From: Caulochytrium protostelioides
Taxonomy: Eukaryota > Chytridiomycota > Caulochytriomycetes > Caulochytriales > Caulochytriaceae
NCBI GenBank assembly: GCA_003615045.1
Contig: ML014196.1
Coordinates: 1-64,000 of the forward strand
DNA: 64,000 nt
Direction of reading: 5' to 3'
Shown: one piece after another, positions 9,411 to 18,091 of the stretch
How the letters are laid out: each line of letters starts with the position of its first letter
Numbering within the stretch: position 1 is the first letter of the stretch
Made by a program: the position numbers and the translations under genes
The notes under the pieces: model-generated
The model's database searches: none
What the model saw: only the letters and a program-made list of their open reading frames with translations
What the model was told of the DNA's origin: nothing

Positions 9411-11087
9411 ATGTCCATGCTGGCTGCCGACGCGCCGTGGGCCGCCGCGCCAGTCCCGTCGCCGCCGGTCCCGTCGCCGCCGGTCCTGGCGCCCGCTGAT
9501 CTCGCCGTGACCGCCTCCACCGACACCATGGCCGCCGCTGCTCCGGCGGCCGCCGCCGAGGCAGTCGCGGCGATCCCGGCCGCGATCCCCGTCTTGGCCA
9601 CGCCGCCCCCCGGCCGCCGCGACCTGCCCGCGTCCAAGCCCACCGACGTTTGCGGCGCCGACGCCGCGGCGCCGACGCGGCCGGCCGACGGCGCGATCTA
9701 CGGGACCCCGGACGCCTCGCCGCCGCGCGTCGCCGCCCCCGCGCCGGCCCGCGACGGCGCCGCCGGCATGACGTCCTGGGAGCCCTGCCGGCGCGGGAGC
9801 CCGAGCGCCAGCACCGCTGCCCGCGCGGCCACCGCGGGGCAGCGCGTCCCGGGCGTCGAGACGGACGACGTGCCGCGGGGCCGCCGGCGCGTCGCGCCGC
9901 CGCCGCCGCCCGCGTCCGAGGCGAGCGTCTCGAGCATTCTCTGCGCTCCCGCCGGCGCGGCGGCCGCGGCGCCCACGCCGCACCGCGTGCACACGGGCCG
10001 CCGCATCGATCCGGCGACGAGCCAGAACTACCAGTCGTCGGTCGCGCTGGCGCATCCGTCCCGTCCCGCGTCGCCCGCCGGCGCCACGGCCAGTGGCAGC
10101 GGCAGCAGCAGCAGCAGCAGCAGCAGCAGCCGGGCGGTCCCAGCCGGCGCGACCACCCAGGAAGCCCATGCGCGCGACTTGCCGCCCATCGACCGCGCCG
10201 CTGTGCCGTCCTCGTCGACGGCGGCTGGCGGACGGGGGACGCTGTCGTCCACCAAGAACCATTCCACGATCGTCTTTGGAGACAGCGACGGGAGCCCCGG
10301 CGACGGCGACGCGGGCGCGAGCCCGACGCCGGGCGCGCCGTCAGCCGGCAGACCTGCGGCGAGTCCTGTCACGCCGCGCGGCCGACGCCGTCGGATCCCG
10401 CCGGCGCCGGCGCCGTCGGACGCCGTGGCGCCGTCGGCGTTCTTGTCGTCGTCGTCGTCGGTGCGCCCCACACCTCGCAGCCGCAGCATGGCGCCGCCGG
10501 GGACCGCGCACCGGAACCAGACGTCGTTCGTGTTCGGGGACGACGGGCCGAGCGCGGCGGCGAGCGCGGCGGGCCGCGTCGGCCGGCCGAGCCGGCGGCT
10601 GGCGGGCGGGGCGCCGGCGCCGGCGCCGGACGCCGCCGGCCTGCTGTCGGTGCCAGCCACGCGGCCGCCGGTGCGGCGCGCGGGCAGCCACCACCGCAGC
10701 ACGCTGCACGCGACGGCGGCGGGCATGGCGCCGTCGGACGCGGCGCTGGCCCCGGGGCCCGCGGCGCGCGGACGGGCGCGGGCGCCGTCGCCGTCGCCGT
10801 CGCCGGGCGAGGCGATGCTGTCGCTGGCGGCGAGCACGGCCGCGTCCCGCGCGCGCAGCAAGCCGCCGCCGGCGTCGACGACGACCGGGCGCCGCATGTA
10901 TGCGGCGAGCGCACGGGACGCGGCGGCGGCGTGGGACTCGGTCGCGGCGGTGATGACGCGGCCGGCGGCGCGGGCGGCCGGGCCAACGAGCCGCAGCGCG
11001 CCGTCGACGCCGACGCCGGCGCCGCGCTTGGATCCGAGCGCGCTGCCGGCTGCCGGCCACGTGACCGGCAAGTACGGGATGCGCTAA
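9411..11087 (+). CDS. disordered protein with repeated VFGD motifs, unknown function
   Basis: A 558-residue protein counted from the first ATG; the open frame reaches upstream only through a TTG. It is rich in Ala, Pro, Ser and Arg and has no folded domain I recognise. Several short motifs stand out from the low-complexity background. They are SVSSILCAP, RRIDPATSQNYQSSVAL, KNHSTIVFGDSDGSP and RNQTSFVFGDDGP, and the last two are clear internal repeats about 80 residues apart. The layout (short aromatic/FG motif after an N-x-S/T, set in disordered sequence) recalls the repeats of Jupiter/HN1-type microtubule-associated proteins and some flagellar-associated proteins. That comparison is inference and weak. 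The protein ends with GHVTGKYGMR. An AGC repeat at 10103-10130 encodes poly-Ser. Codon use matches neighbouring genes. Confidence 0.6.
   Translation: MSMLAADAPWAAAPVPSPPVPSPPVLAPADLAVTASTDTMAAAAPAAAAEAVAAIPAAIPVLATPPPGRRDLPASKPTDVCGADAAAPTRPADGAIYGTPDASPPRVAAPAPARDGAAGMTSWEPCRRGSPSASTAARAATAGQRVPGVETDDVPRGRRRVAPPPPPASEASVSSILCAPAGAAAAAPTPHRVHTGRRIDPATSQNYQSSVALAHPSRPASPAGATASGSGSSSSSSSSSRAVPAGATTQEAHARDLPPIDRAAVPSSSTAAGGRGTLSSTKNHSTIVFGDSDGSPGDGDAGASPTPGAPSAGRPAASPVTPRGRRRRIPPAPAPSDAVAPSAFLSSSSSVRPTPRSRSMAPPGTAHRNQTSFVFGDDGPSAAASAAGRVGRPSRRLAGGAPAPAPDAAGLLSVPATRPPVRRAGSHHRSTLHATAAGMAPSDAALAPGPAARGRARAPSPSPSPGEAMLSLAASTAASRARSKPPPASTTTGRRMYAASARDAAAAWDSVAAVMTRPAARAAGPTSRSAPSTPTPAPRLDPSALPAAGHVTGKYGMR
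10103..10130 (+). repeat. CAG/AGC trinucleotide run encoding poly-serine
   Basis: About nine AGC triplets in the coding strand of the VFGD-motif protein, read as serine. A perfect triplet run, so likely variable in length between strains. Confidence 0.9.
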
Positions 11088-11670
11088 GCCGGCCTCCGCA
11101 GCGATGGCGACGACGATGGCGGCGGCACACGAGGCGGCGCTTCCTCCGCCGCTTCCTCGTTGCCGATCGGTCGATGGCGGCCGTGCCAGCGGAGTGGATG
11201 CCGATCTCCTCGCGTGGGACGGCCTCCGATGGCGCCGTGAGCGGCGCCCATGGCGACCGAGAGCCGCCTCCAAGCATCGCTGCTACTCATCGCCGCGGCC
11301 ACCGCCATAGTCATCGCCATAGTCATCGCCATAGTCATCGCCATAGTCATCGCCATGGTCGTCGCCATGCGGCGTCTAGCCACGTCGTCCTTTCGCCGAT
11401 GTCTGTATCTCCTAAGAGAAATCACGTCGAAATCACATCGCGTGCTCGCGCGTGCCACCGGCGCGGTATCCTCCGGCCGCCGCCTGCCGCGGCCGGCCGG
11501 CCGCCGCCGCCGAGGGTCCCCCCGGGCGGGTCCCCGCGTCATGGGCATGGGCACGCGCGAGCGATCGCCACCCCTTCCGCGGCGGCGGCGGCGGTCGCGG
11601 CGGCGGCGTCGGCATCGGCGTCGGTGGCGTGCTGACCCCTTTTGCTTGGCGCAACGGCGGCGCACGGCCC

Positions 11671-11711
<41 letters not shown>

Positions 11712-12954
11712 CATGCGCGCCGGCCTCGGTGCCACGCGGCGGCGGCGGCGGCGGCGCTCGTCATTTGCCGTCGCGGCCGTCGCGGCGGATGGCCGCGACG
11801 GATGGCCCTGGTCGGGTGCATGATCTGCCTGCGGCGGACCGCGGCTGCGGGTCGCTCGATGGCGCGCCCGCTGCAGCGCCCACCCTGACGCGCCGTATCC
11901 TCCGCGTGATCCTCCGGGTGGATGACCACGGGTCGTGCCGAGTCTCGCGGTCCCGCCGCCACTCCGAGTTCTTCCGGTTGCTCCTGCGGCTGCTGCCGAC
12001 GAGCCGACGCGGCGCGAGTGTTCCTGCAGCGGCGACGGTGCTAGCGGGCTGCTGCGGTTGTTGCGCACGCGACCCGAGGCGCCGTGGCTCTTGCCCCCGA
12101 CGATCCGCCCTGGCTCCCGCGATCCGCTCCCGCATGCCTCATTCTTTCTTTTCTTCTTTTTTTGCCGATGTCGCGAAACAGCATCGCGGCGGTCCCTCCC
12201 ACCCCTTCCTTCCCCCACCGCACGATTGCTGTCGCTGTCGCTATCAGCGACGTCGCTGTCGCTGTCGCTGCCGCCGCGGCGTTCTTTCGCTTGGGCCATA
12301 CTCGCCCTGGCTCCGCGTCGGGCAGCCTCTCGCTGGCCTGGGCGTCGGGCATCGCCGTGACGCCGTCCTTCGCGTCGTCGTGACGCCGTCCTTCGAGTCG
12401 CCGTCGCCGTCATCCGCCTCCGGGCCATCACCAGCATCGTCGTGGCCATCGCCGTCGCGTGCCGTCCGGCCGATCGCGTCAGCGGACCGCGTCCTTCCCC
12501 GACGGCGACAGACGGGGCCATCTGCGGTTCGCGCGCGCCGCGCCGTCGCCGTCGCCGTCCCCGCGGGCCGTCCGCCCTTTCTCCTCTGCTTCCCGGAACG
12601 CCGGATCGCGCCGGCCGCTCGCTCGCCCTCCACGTGCGCCGCTGCGCCGGCGGCACGGGCGGCTCGGGGCGGCCTCAGGACCGGTCGCGCCGCGTGGCGA
12701 TCTCACACGTCGCGGCTGCACAGCCACGCCAACGGGCTTTCGCGGCTCAACGGCCGAATCGGCATCAGCATCGGCATCGGTATCGACATCGGCATCGACA
12801 TCGACAGCCCGCACTCGTTTTCGGGTGGGCAGCGGGAGAGCGGGCGTCGGAGTCGGCGTCGGCGTCGGCGTCGGCGTCGGAGCCGGAGTCGGAGTCGGGG
12901 ATCCGCGATCCGAACGGCCGCGTCGTCAGCGAGCGCTGCAGGCGCAGGTTCTCC
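11088..12954. other. intergenic, low-complexity, no gene supported
   Basis: About 1.9 kb of simple-sequence-rich DNA between two plus-strand genes. It holds a 12-bp minisatellite (11306-11365), a long (GCG)n run near 11670-11711 and GGCGTC-type hexamer runs near 12845-12895. Open frames in both directions are Arg-rich or Ala-rich artefacts. A pyrimidine-rich stretch near 12140-12170 (TTTCTTTTCTTC...) is the only AT-rich spot. It should contain the promoter of the Sds3-like gene. Confidence 0.4.
11306..11365. repeat. 12-bp tandem repeat, five copies
   Basis: Four perfect copies of CATAGTCATCGC followed by one variant, CATGGTCGTCGC. Intergenic, downstream of the VFGD-motif protein. Confidence 0.9.
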
Positions 12955-15573
12955 ATGAGCGGCGCCACGCAGGGCCTCCCCGAACGGGTCGCCTCGTCGC
13001 CGCCGTCGCCGCCCTCATCGTCCTTGCCGGCAACGCTGCACGCGCCACCCGCGGGTCCTGACCCCGGACCCCCTGCCGGACCCCCTGCCGGACCCGATCC
13101 GGCGTCGGTAGCACCGACGGCGTCCACGGCTCGCGAGACCCTTGTCACGCCCCTCCTGCCCGCCGCCGCCACCGCCGCCACCGCCGCGCCAGACCCGGCC
13201 CACGTCAGGATCGCCGTCGCAGCCATCTCGTCGTCGTCGTCGTCATCATCGTCGTCGCCGTCGTCGCCTGCCGCTTGGCCGTCACCCGCCGCAGTTGCGG
13301 TTTCAGCGACTGCGGACTTGACCATGGCGATGGCCGTGGACCGGGCGATGACGGCGCCGCGGTCTCCCGCGGCCGTCAGCGCGGCGCCCGGGCCGCCGTC
13401 CGCGCCGTCCGCGCCGCCGCCGCCGCCCAATCTCTCGACCGTTTCGACCGCGCCCACGGAACACGATCATCCGAAACCGCCGCTGCCGGCTGCGCCGTCG
13501 CTCACCGCGGCGATCGATGTCACGACCCCATCCGCGCCAGCAACCACGGCCGCCACCCCCGCCGTCGCCGCCGCTGTTGCCGCGTCGCCCTCCGCGTCGT
13601 GGCCGCCATCGTCAGGCCCCATCCCCCTGGCCGACCCCGTTCGTACGGCCAGCCGCAAGTCGGCGGCGCCCCCGCCGCCGCCGTCGCCGCCAGCCAAGGG
13701 CCCGCGGAAAGCATACCCAAACCTGACGCTGCAGGCGCTTGCGGCGTCGCTGATGGACAAGTACCGCCAGACCGTGCCGCAGCTGCGGAATCGCGAGCGC
13801 CGGGCGCGCTCGCAGCGGCAGCCGTACGCGAAGCTGCTGGCGCACACGGCCGCCGAGCGCGCCTATGGCGGGCGGCGCGGCCCGTCGCCGGCGACGGCGC
13901 GGCTGCGCGATGCGCTCGGCGGCAGCGGGATCGACTCGGCCTCCGTGCACTCGGATAGCAACGCCGAGGACGGTGACGACGACAATCACTCTGAGGCCGG
14001 CGGCGGTCCTGCCGCGTCGGCGCACGGGTCGACCGCCGGCGGCGCTGCATATGGCCATGGCACGGCGAATCCGACCTCGCAGCAGATCCTGGAAGCGCAG
14101 TATGCCTCGCAGATCGATGCGCAGCTGAAGCAGCTGCCGGACGCGGTGTATGAGGTGCTGTATGCCAACGAGGACGCGCTGTCGCTGGCGAAAGCGGAGT
14201 TTTCGGCGCACCGCGCGGCGGTCGCGGCGCTGGTGGAGGACTACTATCAGCTGCGGGAGCTGCTGCTGGCGGAGGAGGAGCAAGCCATCCGCGGAGGTAC
14301 GCACCCGCAGCTGCGAGCCGACCTGGAGGCCGTCGCGCAGCGGAAGCGGCGCCAGCGCGCGCGCCTCGCCGACGAGCGCGACCTGCAGCTCGAGGTCGTG
14401 GCACACCAGCACGCCATGACCGAGCGCCTGACGACGCAGACGTGCATCAAGGCCCGCGAGCAGATCCGAACCGATCTGACCGCGCGCATCCAGATGCTTC
14501 TGATCCAGCTCGAGTATGAAAATGCACACTACTGGACCTTCGTCGACCACGCGCCCGCCTACCTCACCAGCGCGTTCCAGACGGCGCCCGAGACCGTGGA
14601 CCGCGACGTCCAGGCCCGGCTCCTGCAGGACCGGGCCGATCCCGACGGCATCGCCCACCACCGCGGCGCCGTGGCGCCGTGGATCGAAGCCAAGGCCAAG
14701 GAGCGCCAGCGCCACGGCTTCGAGCCGGTGCCGATCCCGACCTACCTTTTACCCCTCAGCGATGCTGATCAATGCGCCGACTTGGCGCTGGCGCGCATGT
14801 TGGCGCCGCCGCCGCCGCCGCCGCCGCCATCGATGCCGCCATCGATGTCATTGACGCCATCGATGCCGTCCATCTACGGCAATGGCGATGGCGATGGCGA
14901 AGATGACGGCGGCGGCAATGGCTTGCGGGCGCACCATGGGATGACTGTCTTCATGGACCCGGACACGCGAATGGCCGAGTCTGTCGACATGAGGGCCGGT
15001 GCCGATGCAAGCGCCCCCTTCGGCAGCCTGGCGCCGGCTGCCGCGTATGGACCACCGCCGCCCTACGCGGCGTCATCACTGGCGTTCGCTGCCAGGTCCG
15101 GCTACGGCCAGATCAACGGCCACGGCCCCGGCGTCTTCGCTGGCCCGCTGGGCGGCGTGCCGGTCGATCCGCCGTCTATGGACGGCCTTAGCGCCGCCCA
15201 AGCGGCCCACGCCGCCCCGCGCTACCCGACGCTTTCGCCGCATGCCGCGCCGCTCGGGTATCCGGACCCGGCGTCGATCGGCTATGCCGACCCTGCTTCC
15301 ATGGCGCCACCGCCGCCGCCGCCGCCGTTCCCGCCGATGCACGACGCGTCGCGGATGCCGTCGCCGGGCGAGTACCCCCTCCCGCAGCCCCTCTACGCCG
15401 AGCCGCCCAGCCACTCGGGGCTTCCGGGATACCGTGGCGTCCGCGGCCCTGGCGGGGGCCCCCTGCCCGACGCCTTCCACCCGCTGCCGCTTCCGTCGAC
15501 GCCGCGGGCGCCGTCCCCAGCCGAGGCGCGGCCGGCGCCGTCGACGCCGCCGCCGTCCACCGCTGCTGCGGCT

Positions 15574-15615
<42 letters not shown>

Positions 15616-15894
15616 GCCACGGCCGCGCCGGCTGCCCCTCACGGCGCCCTGGCGCCGCTTGGGCGCCATCCCTACGACGTGATGGACGGCCCTTACGCGC
15701 CACCAGGACCGCTCGAGCCGCCGCCGCCGCCGTCCGGCGGCGCCGACATGGGGGCCCCGATCGCGAGCGGGGGCGGGACGTCCCTGGCGACGGCGGCGCT
15801 GCCGATGCGTCAGCGCGGCACGACGGGTCGTGGCCGCGCACGGTCGCGAGCCAGTGCCAATGCCGCGTATGTGCAGCAGACGCCGGTCGGCTAG
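12955..15894 (+). CDS. Sds3/BRMS1-like subunit of a Sin3-Rpd3 histone deacetylase complex
   Basis: A 979-residue protein starting at the first ATG (MSGATQGLP). The open frame extends upstream only through a GTG and Arg-rich simple sequence. The first 250 residues are Pro/Ala/Ser-rich. A basic conserved patch (LTLQALAASLMDKYRQTVPQL) lies near 258. A long helical region at about 375-520 includes GGTHPQLRADLEAVAQRKRRQ. This segment aligns by eye with the Sds3 domain signature: G-T-H-P-x-x-L, then L-x-x-L/V, then Lys/Arg-rich helix, then regularly spaced E/L/Y heptads. Sds3-family proteins dimerise through this coiled coil and bring the deacetylase to Sin3. The C-terminal half is Pro/Ala-rich with poly-Ala at about 867-886, and is probably disordered. 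A generic coiled-coil protein is the alternative. Known Sds3 proteins are about 330 residues, so this one is enlarged by low-complexity sequence. Confidence 0.65.
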
Positions 15895-16796
15895 AGCCTG
15901 CGGCGCATCGAGCCTCCCCCTGCGACGCGGGCGGGGCTGCTCCCCCGATCGCTCCCTTCTCCGCTGATGAACGGTGCTGCTGAACGCGACAAATCATGCC
16001 ATCCAACGAGCGATGGGTGGAGCGATGGATTAAACGAATGATGTGCACCTGAATCCAGCAGTGTGACCTTTGACTTGGCCCTCTGGCGGGCCCTGCTCGT
16101 CCTGTGCCGCATGACGTGCCGATCCACGGGCAAATCACCCGCAGAAATCCTGCAGGGACGACAGCTGCGAAGCCCAGCCGCGTGGGCTCGAATGAGATCA
16201 AAGAATTGATCTCATGCGCGTAAGGTGCCAGGATGGGCCTTTTTATACGGGTTGGGCTTATATACGTCGGACCTATATATAAACGAATAATGGAATGGAT
16301 GGATGGATGAATGGATGGAGAGTGGGAGGGATCGCGGATCTCGAGAGAAGCTGTCGAAGCCGATGGGGCGGGACAGCGGAGGCTTATGCCACCGCTACAT
16401 CCTCGATGGGCCTCGAGCAAATCTGCATCAGCAGCTGGATGATTGGGTCGGGCCGAGCATGGCCGGCTGGGTGGTCCTTCGCGGACTCGTCGTCGCGAGG
16501 TCATAGGGATTCGGCGGAGGCGACCGCGCGGGGGTTCAGCACGCTGACCCGATGCGGCACGCCGTGCCCTGGCGGAGTTGAAAGGGGCTCCTGACGTCGC
16601 GGTCACTGCATACCTAGTATGCCAGTGATGGGGGCGCTGACTGCCCACGTGCGGTTGCTGTGCGCGCGACGTGCCGCACGATCGCGCCAATGTGCTTCGG
16701 GCTTCGTTCTCCATCAAGAGATGGGCACTGTCGTATCAGGTCATCAACCGCTTACCGCATGATACCGCTTTCGGTCGAATGTTTCAATGCGTCCCC
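15895..16796. other. intergenic between convergent genes, ATGG-rich patches
   Basis: About 900 bp between the stop of the Sds3-like gene and the end of secreted-protein gene A. It is noticeably more AT-rich than the flanks. It has two ATGG/TGGA-rich patches (around 16008-16035 and 16291-16322) and a TATATA-rich patch at 16259-16285. The segment 16290-16480 is distantly similar to 17760-17970 (shared GGATGGATGAA, AGAGAAGCTG and GCATCAGC-AGCTGGAT words). I see no coding sequence. Confidence 0.45.
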
Positions 16797-17210
16797 TTAC
16801 TCGCGGTTCGTTAAAAGCCTTTTGCGCTGTGGGTCACGCTCGGAGCGTTGCTGCGCGCGCTTTGATGCCTTTTCGGACATTTCGGCTACGCGACCTTCCA
16901 CCTTCATCGTCGATGTTCCCAAGAAAAACCGTGACTTAAATGATTCCTGCCGGTGGGACGATGAAGGGGTCGGCAATCTCCCAGCTTGCTGAGCAGTACG
17001 CTCCGGCGAGATCCCCGAATTGGGTTCAAGAGCCTTGAAGCCACCACTACCTCCGGGAAGAGCCTGATTTATATAGTTCTTGAATCGCTGAAATCCGTTC
17101 GGGTTCGTTTCAGTCAGATGCGGAAGAGGCGGTGCACCGGCGACACCGGGTGGTGTGAGGAGCACGAGCAGCGCGAAGGCGAGCGCGGGCAGCAGAAGCA
17201 GGAGCCGCAT
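16797..17210 (-). CDS. small secreted protein A of the shared-signal-peptide family
   Basis: A 137-residue protein. It starts with the textbook signal peptide MRLLLLLPALAFALLVLL, then TPPGVAG and a likely cleavage just before APPLPHLT. The mature part (about 112 residues) is basic, Ser/Arg/Lys-rich, lacks cysteine and matches no family I know. Copies B (21182) and C (23317) share the signal peptide and the first few mature residues, then differ completely. Over the hydrophobic core the nucleotide sequence is identical in all three. Over the Pro/Gly-rich stretch just after it, A and C differ at four bases, all third-codon-position and synonymous, which supports this frame. The mature region has clearly lower GC than neighbouring genes. 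A 145-bp upstream flank is also shared. Function unknown; a secreted effector-like role is only a suggestion. Confidence 0.6.
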   Translation of the reverse strand: MRLLLLLPALAFALLVLLTPPGVAGAPPLPHLTETNPNGFQRFKNYINQALPGGSGGFKALEPNSGISPERTAQQAGRLPTPSSSHRQESFKSRFFLGTSTMKVEGRVAEMSEKASKRAQQRSERDPQRKRLLTNRE

Positions 17211-17604
17211 GGTGGACGCGACGCAAGGATAACCAAGGGGGAAGAGGAAGGCCTAGTTGGGCGACGCGGGGACGTGGCGCGTCGACACGGATGAAGACGA
17301 ACACTGTTTCTAGCTACATTTTTGCCTTTTCAGCTATACCTCTGGCCGCGGGTCTGCCTTTGACTCCGGGTATGACGCTCACGACCAGGAAGTCGTGGAG
17401 ACATATAACCCCCGGCCGCGAGGACAATGAGGGCGAGGACAATGTCGGCCGCGAGGGCGAAGGCGGCAGAGAGACCCCAGCGGCGCCCTACAGCGTTGTA
17501 TAGACAGGCGTCGGGGCCGCTGGTGGAGTCGAAGCACCGCACGTGGCCGTCGCTGCGCCTATCTGGATCCAATGAGGGGTTCGCATGATGTGGCGCATGA
17601 CCGT
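17111..17604 (-). repeat. signal-peptide cassette, copy A
   Basis: A block almost identical to copy B over its whole length (about 493 bp) and to copy C over its first 248 bp (17111-17358). Reading the minus strand it carries, in order, the constant half of a membrane ORF, a spacer, and the start codon and signal peptide of secreted gene A. Similarity stops abruptly near 17604 on one side and within about 15 bp of 17111 on the other. No terminal inverted repeats or target-site duplications were seen. Confidence 0.9.
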
Positions 17605-17734
17605 TATGTACGCCGCAACGTCGGCACTGCCCTGTCCTTGCTCCGACCCCGTGGGCCCTTGCCGCCGCGGGTCGGCTATCGGGGGCGGATGCCCCGCTCA
17701 TTACCTTTTCCACCTGTGAAGCGCGACGAGACAT
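17330..17734 (-). CDS. possible small membrane protein A paired with secreted gene A
   Basis: A 134-residue ORF upstream of and on the same strand as secreted gene A, 119 bp apart. The N-terminal 45 residues are unique. From NGHAPHHANPSLDP onward it matches ORF B (21286-21702) up to the tail. The shared core has a hydrophobic helix (WGLSAAFALAADIVLALIVL) followed by AAGGYMSPRLPGRERHT. Of the few A/B nucleotide differences inside the core, two are synonymous in this frame and one near the tail changes Gln to Arg. A 1-bp indel then gives the two copies different C-terminal tails. It may be a real membrane protein, an upstream exon of the secreted gene, or simply open duplicated DNA. Confidence 0.35.
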   Translation of the reverse strand: MSRRASQVEKVMSGASAPDSRPAAARAHGVGARTGQCRRCGVHNGHAPHHANPSLDPDRRSDGHVRCFDSTSGPDACLYNAVGRRWGLSAAFALAADIVLALIVLAAGGYMSPRLPGRERHTRSQRQTRGQRYS

Positions 17735-18091
17735 GCCTCTAATCGAGAGATGGATTCGATGGGTGGACGAATGATTGGATGGAAGGATGGATGAAAGAAT
17801 ATAGGGAGGGCGGTATGGGTAGCGAGCTACAAGAGAAGCTGGCTGCTGACGAAGTCAATGAGGGAAGTGAAGGAAGCTCACACCCCCGCTGGATCCTGAC
17901 GAGCCTTACGTGGATCAGCAATAGCATCAGCTGGATTGTGACTGTCAGATTCGACACTGTCGGCGGGTTGGTTCTTCCCAAAGCGTCGAGGCGGACGGCA
18001 CAGCCGTGCCGCATCCAACCATCGAGATCGTCTTTGAGCGGACGCTGGGCCAGGAGGGACATCCAGGCGAATGATCGCCCCACATGACCGC
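17735..18091. other. intergenic, ATGG-rich 3' flank of the ABHD12-like gene
   Basis: About 360 bp containing a TGGA/ATGG-rich patch at 17747-17800 and the distant relative of the 16290-16480 segment. It is the 3' flank of the lipase gene. No coding sequence is supported. Confidence 0.4.

Noticed and set aside
11433-12656. 407-residue minus-strand ORF in the 11-12.9 kb gap
   Set aside because: Arg/Gly/Ala low-complexity sequence, no domain, overlaps several equally open frames.
17110-17304. Alternative minus-strand frame over the signal peptide (MFVFIRVDAPRPRVAQ... in all three copies)
   Set aside because: It is open in all copies, but the A/C nucleotide differences change amino acids in this frame (for example Cys to Arg) while being silent in the MRLLLL frame, so the signal-peptide frame is preferred.
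17291-17503. Plus-strand ORF starting MKTNTVSSYIFAFSAIPLAAG, also signal-peptide-like
   Set aside because: The 1-bp indels in copies B and C destroy this frame, so it is not conserved as coding.
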